A stretch of 9,232 bases of DNA from Candidatus Omnitrophica bacterium 4484_49. GTDB lineage: Bacteria; Omnitrophota; Gorgyraeia; Kaelpiales; Kaelpiaceae. The DNA is taken from positions 1-9,232 of the forward strand of contig NATI01000052.1 of assembly GCA_002085265.1 (NCBI GenBank), given 5' to 3'. The first letter of the stretch is position 1. Each line of letters opens with the position of its first letter. The notes below the pieces were generated by a model. That model was given only the letters and a program-made list of their open reading frames with translations. It did not search any database and was not told where the DNA came from. The translations under genes and the position numbers were made by a program. Shown here piece after piece: positions 5,224-9,232 of the stretch.

Positions 5224-5382
5224 TTGGAGATAGTTTCCTTTTTGGGATTTGTAATTTTCGCCTTACAGTTTCCCAGAGTTAAGATGGGAGCCAATTTTTT
5301 CTGGGGTGAGGACGACTAGACGGAATTTGGACAGATGGAGGGCAATTCCAATATCTACTTAAGAGTAAGATATAGTTTTTAA
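5224..5382 (+). pseudogene. Possible eroded outer-membrane beta-barrel C-terminus
   Basis: One frame runs from inside the FmdB-like gene to TAA 5380-5382, interrupted only by TAG at 5317-5319. Before the TAG it reads FALQFPRVKMGANFFWGEDD, and after it TEFGQMEGNSNIYLRVRYSF and stop. Alternating polar/aromatic strands and a terminal phenylalanine preceded by an LRVRYSF-type strand are typical of porin-like outer-membrane proteins. If so, only the last few dozen codons of such a gene survive. The stretch is short and no signal peptide or start exists, so the call is tentative; it could be chance. It lies within the 240-base gap 5217-5456, which holds no intact gene. Confidence 0.3.
5351..5380 (+). 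terminator. Weak AT-rich intrinsic terminator candidate
   Basis: ATATCTACT (5351-5359) can pair with AGT and AGATAT (5364-5366, 5368-5373) around a TAAG loop, with one bulged A at 5367. Five T residues follow at 5376-5380. The stem is AT-rich and so of low stability, but the position, after the thioredoxin/FmdB operon and before the sufCB unit, suits a terminator. Confidence 0.35.
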
Positions 5383-5418
5383 GGAGCGGGTTCTTTTCTA
5401 CTTCCCATTTAAATTTTG

Positions 5419-5448
5419 TTGAAAGGCAAGCAACTCCAATCGTATTAT
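5419..5448 (+). promoter_or_regulatory. Promoter candidate before the membrane-protein/suf unit
   Basis: TTGAAA (5419-5424) and TATTAT (5443-5448) are separated by 18 bp. A TATAAA-like run continues to the ATG at 5457, so transcription would begin at or just after that start codon. It may therefore serve sufC more than the membrane-protein gene. No clear operator was seen. Confidence 0.4.
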
Positions 5449-5456
5449 TATAAATA

Positions 5457-5684
5457 ATGAAGTGGTATTATCGTAAAGGACCGGTTTTGATTCTTCTGTT
5501 TTTTGTTCTCGGCCCTTTGGGTTTACCTCTTTTATTTAAAAGTCCGGCTTTTACCCGTAAGGGAAAGTTAATTATAAGTGTGATAGTGCTGAGTTACACT
5601 GTTCTTTTATTGAAGTATATTTATTTCTGGGGTAAACTTTCTTACACCATTATAAATGAGTCAGTTAAGGAACTTAATTTATAG
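5457..5684 (+). CDS. Small two-helix membrane protein, unknown function
   Basis: A 75-residue protein with two hydrophobic segments, roughly residues 9-27 (LILLFFVLGPLGLPLLF) and 38-58 (LIISVIVLSYTVLLLKYIYFW), joined by a short basic loop (KSPAFTRKGK). The GPLGLPLL..SP.F.R..K pattern occurs in small uncharacterised bacterial membrane proteins, some of which carry an N-terminal zinc ribbon not present here. The ATG at 5457 lacks any ribosome site and nearly abuts a promoter candidate. The message is therefore leaderless or the true start is elsewhere; the next internal ATG is too far downstream. It precedes sufC by 17 bases. A role in the Fe-S unit is unsupported beyond proximity. Confidence 0.6.
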   Translation: MKWYYRKGPVLILLFFVLGPLGLPLLFKSPAFTRKGKLIISVIVLSYTVLLLKYIYFWGKLSYTIINESVKELNL

Positions 5685-5701
5685 GGGATCACTGTCAGAA
5701 A

Positions 5702-6418
5702 ATGTTTAAGGTAGAAGAACTCCGAGTCAGAGTAAACGGGAAAGATGTATTAAATGATATAAATATCTCCATAGATAAAGGTGAGGTTCTGATTCTATTC
5801 GGGCCCAATGGGAGTGGAAAGACCTCTCTTTTGAAGACCATTCTGGGCTTTTCTGGTTACACTATAGAAAGAGGGAAAATTTTATTTGAAGGTAAAGTTT
5901 TAAATCAACTCCCTACAGAGGAAAGGGTAAAACTGGGGATAGGGATAATGTTTCAGCATCCCTCTAAGATAAGAGGTGTAAGACTAGAACAGATTGCAGA
6001 ATTTCTTGCCGGAGATAGAGGGGAAATCGAAAAGCTGGCAGATAAACTTTCTTTAAAAGACCATCTCAACAGAGAAATTAATCTCGATTTTTCCGGTGGG
6101 GAGATGAAGCGTTCAGAACTTTTTCAGGTTCTTTTACAGAAGCCGAAACTTCTGCTTCTGGATGAACCAGAATCTGGAGTAGATATAGAAAATATTTCTA
6201 TAATGGGAAATGTTTTAAATCAATATTTAAAAGAAACCAATGCAAGTGCTTTAATAATTACCCATACAGGTTATATTTTGGATTATGTAGATGCTAATAA
6301 GGCTTATGTGTTGATAGATGGTAAAATTTGGTGCCAAGGAAACCCTCGGGAGATATTTGAAAGTATAAGAAAAGATGGTTATGAAAAGTGTAAGGAGTGT
6401 GAATGGAAAAAGGTTTAA
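5702..6418 (+). CDS. sufC: SufC, Fe-S cluster assembly ATPase
   Basis: A 238-residue soluble ABC-type ATPase of the SUF Fe-S assembly machinery. Walker A GPNGSGKT is at 34-41, the Q-loop MFQHP around 83-87, the SufC-type signature FSGGEMKR at 130-137, Walker B LLLLDEP at 150-156, and the H-loop histidine is H188. FSGGEMKRSELFQ and DEPESGVDIENI are typical of SufC rather than of transporter ATPases. It lacks membrane partners and instead overlaps a SufB/D-like gene by 16 bases, confirming the assignment. The C-terminus carries C230-x2-C233 (KCKECEW), possibly a metal or thiol site. The ribosome site is weak (GGGGAT well upstream), suggesting coupling to the gene before it. No cysteine desulfurase lies in the window. 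Confidence 0.93.
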   Translation: MFKVEELRVRVNGKDVLNDINISIDKGEVLILFGPNGSGKTSLLKTILGFSGYTIERGKILFEGKVLNQLPTEERVKLGIGIMFQHPSKIRGVRLEQIAEFLAGDRGEIEKLADKLSLKDHLNREINLDFSGGEMKRSELFQVLLQKPKLLLLDEPESGVDIENISIMGNVLNQYLKETNASALIITHTGYILDYVDANKAYVLIDGKIWCQGNPREIFESIRKDGYEKCKECEWKKV

Positions 6419-7500
6419 CTAATTTTGGAAAAGAAGATTTAGAAAAAATTTCTTCCGCAGGGATAGACATCAGTGAGAAAACACGTTCAGCCAGTTTTTT
6501 GCAGGAAGATGGAGAAGTTATTTTAACTAAGAGTTTATTAAAAGGAGTTGAGATATTAAATAGAGAGGAAGCTCTGAGTAGGTATCCTGAGGTAAGAAAA
6601 TATTATGGTAAAGCTTTTAAAACTTTAGATAGAGATTTCCCTAAAGATACAGAAAAAGGTTATTTTATTAGAGTGAAGAAGGGCACAGTTGTTCAACTTC
6701 CTGTTCAAGCATGTCTGTTTTTGAAGAAAAAGAGATTTGAACAGAAAGTGCACAATATAATAATTGTGGAAGAAGGAGCAAAGGCATATTTAATTACTGG
6801 ATGTGCTTCTTCTAAATCAGCAGAGGAGAGTTTTCATTTGGGGGTCTCAGAGTTTTTTGTACACAAAGGTGGGTATTTAAACTTTACTATGATTCATTCC
6901 TGGCGTAAGGATATAAGTGTAAAGCCAATAAGTATTGCCCTGGTTGAAGAAGGAGCAACATTTGTTTCTAATTATATTTGTTTACATGCAGTGAAAGAAG
7001 TATCTATGTATCCAACGGCAGTTTTACTGGGGAAAAATGCCCGCGCAAGTTTTAACTCTTTGATTTTATCTCATCTTGGTTCTTTTCAGGATATCGGCTC
7101 CCGGGTGGTTTTCAGGGAAGGGAATACATCAGCAGAGATAATTTCCCGAGCAGTATCTGCTGGAGGGAGAATTATTGCCCGGGGGCACTTGAAATCGGAA
7201 GCGAAAAATGTCAAAGCCCATCTTGAATGTCGGGGGTTGATAATTTCCCAAGAAGGGACAATCCATGCTATCCCTGAGTTGGAAACCGATTATCGGGACG
7301 TGGAGCTTTCTCATGAAGCGGCGATCGGAAAGATAAGCAGGGAGGAAATAGAATATCTGTGTGCCCGGGGTTTTTCCAGAGAGCAAGCCCAGGCGATAAT
7401 CATCAGAGGATTTATGGATGTAGAGATATTAGCCCTTCCGGAGATACTTAAAAACGAAATCAAGCAACTGGAAGAAAAGACTTTACGCTCAGGATTTTAA
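6403..7500 (+). CDS. sufB: SufB/SufD-like Fe-S scaffold, minimal SUF type
   Basis: A 365-residue scaffold that pairs with SufC to build Fe-S clusters. It is shorter than canonical SufB (about 470) or SufD (about 420), fitting the two-gene 'minimal SUF' proteins of anaerobic bacteria and archaea. Visible landmarks are the central beta-helix region with repeated short strands (about 120-310), HLECRGLII (near 275-285), the conserved ELSHEAAIGKISREEIEYL segment, and the C-terminal helix ARGFSREQAQAIIIRGFMD. The acidic SHEA motif and REEIEYL helix are the SufC-interaction end of the family. AAGGAG (6392-6397) lies five bases before ATG. It is followed 30 bases later by rubredoxin. No separate SufD, SufS or SufU is present nearby. 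Confidence 0.9.
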   Translation: MEKGLTNFGKEDLEKISSAGIDISEKTRSASFLQEDGEVILTKSLLKGVEILNREEALSRYPEVRKYYGKAFKTLDRDFPKDTEKGYFIRVKKGTVVQLPVQACLFLKKKRFEQKVHNIIIVEEGAKAYLITGCASSKSAEESFHLGVSEFFVHKGGYLNFTMIHSWRKDISVKPISIALVEEGATFVSNYICLHAVKEVSMYPTAVLLGKNARASFNSLILSHLGSFQDIGSRVVFREGNTSAEIISRAVSAGGRIIARGHLKSEAKNVKAHLECRGLIISQEGTIHAIPELETDYRDVELSHEAAIGKISREEIEYLCARGFSREQAQAIIIRGFMDVEILALPEILKNEIKQLEEKTLRSGF

Positions 7501-7530
7501 AGAGTAAATTATCCAGAAGGAGGTAATGGG

Positions 7531-7695
7531 ATGAAGAAGTATAAATGTATGGTGTGTGGATATATTTATGACCCTGAAAATGGAGATCCGGATTCTGGAA
7601 TAAATCCCGGAACTTCATTCCAGGAATTACCGGATGATTGGGTATGTCCGGTATGTGGTGTAGGTAAGGACGAGTTTGAACCAGTAACTGAATAA
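7531..7695 (+). CDS. Rubredoxin
   Basis: A 54-residue rubredoxin, a small cytosolic one-electron carrier. The Fe(Cys)4 ligands are C6/C9 (CMVC) and C39/C42 (CPVC), with the typical internal features YIYDPENGD (11-19), PGTSF (26-30), LPDDWVCPVCG (33-43) and a terminal KDEFEP. Length and motif spacing are fully canonical. ATG 7531 has AAGGAGGT (7517-7524) six bases upstream. It sits between sufB and two ferritin-like di-iron genes, so it probably delivers electrons to the rubrerythrin-like or DPS-like protein for peroxide or oxygen reduction; the reductase is not encoded here. Confidence 0.97.
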   Translation: MKKYKCMVCGYIYDPENGDPDSGINPGTSFQELPDDWVCPVCGVGKDEFEPVTE

Positions 7696-7714
7696 CAGAA
7701 AAGGAGGTGCAGTT

Positions 7715-8206
7715 ATGGGAACAAAGGCAAGGCAAATTTTAGGGCTGGATCCGGATAAATTGGTTGAGCTTCTAAATCGGGCTTATGCTGATGAGTGGCT
7801 TGCTTACTATCAATACTGGATTGGGGCAAAGGTCGCAGAGGGTATGATGAGAGAAGCAGTAGTTCAGGAGCTTGAAGAACATGCTCAGGATGAGTTAAGG
7901 CACGCCGGTATGCTGGTCGGGAGGATTATCCAATTAGGTGGTACTCCTCTTCTTACACCAGAGGACTGGTATAAATACACTAATTGTGGATACGATGTTC
8001 CTCAGGATCCAGATGTGAGGAAACTTCTGGAGCAGAATATAAAAGGCGAACGGTGTGCAATTGAAGTTTATAAAAAGATTGCGGAATTCGTTAAGGATAA
8101 GGACCCCATAACTTATAATCTGGTTGTTGAAATTCTTAAAGACGAGATAGAGCACGAAGAGGATCTGGAAACTATTCAGAAGGATATGCAGACGGTGAAA
8201 AGTTGA
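7715..8206 (+). CDS. DPS-like ferritin (DPSL/COG2406 type)
   Basis: A 163-residue four-helix-bundle ferritin-like protein. Di-iron ligand candidates are E27 (ADEWLAYYQYW), E60 and H63 (DELRH), E112 (GERC) and E144/H147 (DEIEH). Two cysteines, C91 (NCGYD) and C114 (GERCAIEVY), correspond to the cysteine pair near the ferroxidase centre that marks the DPS-like (DPSL) class, cage proteins with a bacterioferritin-type active site that use peroxide to oxidise iron. The conserved text GGTPLLTPEDWYK and PQDPDVRKLLEQNIKGERC supports this subgroup. AAGGAGGTG precedes the ATG. It is eight bases or fewer from its downstream neighbour's ribosome site, in one operon with rubredoxin. Confidence 0.92.
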   Translation: MGTKARQILGLDPDKLVELLNRAYADEWLAYYQYWIGAKVAEGMMREAVVQELEEHAQDELRHAGMLVGRIIQLGGTPLLTPEDWYKYTNCGYDVPQDPDVRKLLEQNIKGERCAIEVYKKIAEFVKDKDPITYNLVVEILKDEIEHEEDLETIQKDMQTVKS

Positions 8207-8222
8207 GCAGGAGGTGGAAAGT

Positions 8223-8705
8223 ATGTCAGGGAATATATTGGCACCTGATGAAGTGTTAAAACTGGCCATTGAAATTGAAAACAACGGGAAAGAGTTTTAT
8301 GAAAGCATGGCTGTTAAAGTGAAAGAAGAAAATCTTAAAAAACTGTCGGGTTTTCTCGCTCAGGAAGAGGAAAAACACAGGAAAGTTTTTGAAGAAATGC
8401 TTGAGAATCTGGGGGAGACGGAAATCGTGGAGGCCTATTCTGGAGAATACCAGGCTTATATGAAGGCGCTCTCTGATGAATGTGTTTTTACGCAGAAGAT
8501 ACTTAAGGAGAAAATTGAAAGAGGGTTTGAAAACCCAGGACAGCTTCTCGACTTTGCATTGAGGGTAGAGAAAGATTCTATAATTTTATATACAGAGATG
8601 AAACAGCATGTGTTAAGAAATCAATCTGCCCTGGATAAGGTCGTAGAAGAGGAGAGGAAGCATTTTATTATGTTAAGTGAGTTAAAAAGCAATATAAGTA
8701 GGTAA
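8223..8705 (+). CDS. Rubrerythrin-like ferritin-fold di-iron protein
   Basis: A 160-residue protein with two matching half-sites: E19...Y26 with E49xxH52 (EEEKH) in the first helix pair, and E116...Y123 with E144xxH147 (EERKH) in the second. This is the rubrerythrin/COG1633 pattern. It has no C-terminal rubredoxin domain, so the separate rubredoxin at 7531-7695 may supply electrons. The start is set at ATG 8223, eight bases after AGGAGG (8209-8214); an in-frame GTG at 8214 lies inside that ribosome site and is rejected. The likely role is peroxide reduction or iron handling in the cytosol. The gene follows the DPS-like ferritin by 16 bases. Confidence 0.9.
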   Translation: MSGNILAPDEVLKLAIEIENNGKEFYESMAVKVKEENLKKLSGFLAQEEEKHRKVFEEMLENLGETEIVEAYSGEYQAYMKALSDECVFTQKILKEKIERGFENPGQLLDFALRVEKDSIILYTEMKQHVLRNQSALDKVVEEERKHFIMLSELKSNISR

Positions 8706-8715
8706 AAAATAAATA

Positions 8716-9232
8716 TTGAGAAATTTAATTCTTATTGGTTTTATAGCCTCACTTCTTGCCGGATTGGCTACAGGGTTGGGGGCTGTTCTGGTTTTATTTT
8801 TTAAGAAAGTAACTGCTAAATTTCTGGATTCAGCCCTGGGATTTGCTGCCGGGGTAATGCTTTCCGCTACATTTTTCAGTTTATTATTACCGGCGATAGA
8901 AAAAGGGGGAATATTAAAGACAGTAACTGGATTTATTCTGGGAGTTTTATTTGTAAATTATGCTGATAAGTTTATACCCCATAAACATTTTGTTCGAGGA
9001 GAGAAAGGGCCAGTATCATCTTTAAGAAAACTGTGGTTGTTTATATTTGCGATAACAATCCACAATTTCCCTGAGGGGCTGGCAGTGGGAGTTGGCTTTG
9101 GGGGTGGTCATATAAAAGCAGGGACAGCCCTGGCTATCGGGATTGGTCTTCAGAATATCCCTGAAGGGCTGGCTGTATCCTTTCCATTACTGAGGGAGGG
9201 GTATAAACGTTTCCCGGCATTTCTGATAGGAT
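8716..9232 (+). CDS. ZIP-family divalent metal transporter, N-terminal part
   Basis: The frame is open from TTG 8716 to the window end, giving 172 residues of a protein that usually has about 250. Hydrophobic helices are visible at about 3-29, 36-60, 66-81 and 105-130. The ZIP metal-binding motifs are HNFPEG at 116-121 and QNIPEG at 146-151, in the fourth and fifth helices, as in ZupT/GufA proteins. It would import zinc, iron or manganese across the cytoplasmic membrane. TTG is the only start before the upstream in-frame stop (8710-8712), and its ribosome site is weak. It begins ten bases after the rubrerythrin-like gene, so it is probably part of the same transcript and may supply iron to it. 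Confidence 0.92.
   Translation, partial: MRNLILIGFIASLLAGLATGLGAVLVLFFKKVTAKFLDSALGFAAGVMLSATFFSLLLPAIEKGGILKTVTGFILGVLFVNYADKFIPHKHFVRGEKGPVSSLRKLWLFIFAITIHNFPEGLAVGVGFGGGHIKAGTALAIGIGLQNIPEGLAVSFPLLREGYKRFPAFLIG

Noticed and set aside
7460..7735. 91-codon open frame on the - strand
   Set aside because: It is antisense to the rubredoxin gene, which has all four iron ligands and a perfect ribosome site.
7934..8284. 116-codon open frame on the - strand
   Set aside because: It is antisense to the DPS-like and rubrerythrin-like genes, both strongly supported, and has no ribosome site.
1..9232. Defence system, CRISPR array, insertion sequence or prophage
   Set aside because: No direct-repeat array, transposase, integrase, nuclease-helicase or reverse-transcriptase motif was found on either strand; the recognisable content is housekeeping, redox and metal genes.

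Overview
The window is AT-rich, gene-dense DNA. All convincing genes lie on the + strand, most with strong AGGAGG-type ribosome sites, in short-spaced or overlapping operons. The gene set fits an anaerobic or microaerophilic, low-GC bacterium: a family-4 Fe-S uracil-DNA glycosylase, a two-gene SUF system, rubredoxin, two ferritin-like di-iron proteins, a DUF1638 protein, and a COG1237-type metallo-beta-lactamase-fold protein. A possible eroded outer-membrane-protein tail hints at a diderm, but the phylum cannot be fixed from this window.

Layout. (1) 1-2513: tail of a YggS-type PLP-binding protein, an MBL-fold hydrolase, a perfect 11-bp inverted repeat, then a tight operon of HD-domain hydrolase, uracil-DNA glycosylase, a small unknown protein and an FmdB-type zinc ribbon. 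(2) 2514-3241: a graveyard of three consecutive broken genes. These are a thioredoxin/glutaredoxin-like gene with a frameshift and no CxxC, a 14-codon stub resembling the start of transketolase, and an internally deleted trmO. (3) 3231-3875: an intact DUF1638 gene. (4) 3895-5216: a strong promoter with an ATATTC/GAATAT operator drives an ArsR-family regulator, followed by unexplained debris, then FmdB-like / thioredoxin / FmdB-like. (5) 5217-5456: a non-coding gap with a possible eroded beta-barrel C-terminus, an AT-rich terminator candidate and a promoter candidate. (6) 5457-9232: a small membrane protein, sufC-sufB, rubredoxin, a DPS-like ferritin, a rubrerythrin-like protein and a ZIP metal transporter that runs off the end.

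Together, regions 4 and 6 look like a metal, Fe-S and redox homeostasis island: metal import (ZIP), iron storage and peroxide detoxification (two ferritin-like proteins with rubredoxin as a likely electron donor), Fe-S cluster assembly (SufBC) and thiol redox (thioredoxin). An ArsR-family sensor at the head of region 4 is a plausible but unproven controller. No CRISPR array, tRNA, rRNA, insertion sequence or defence system was seen. The most unusual aspect is the run of gene remnants whose surviving ends still match recognisable families while their middles are missing.
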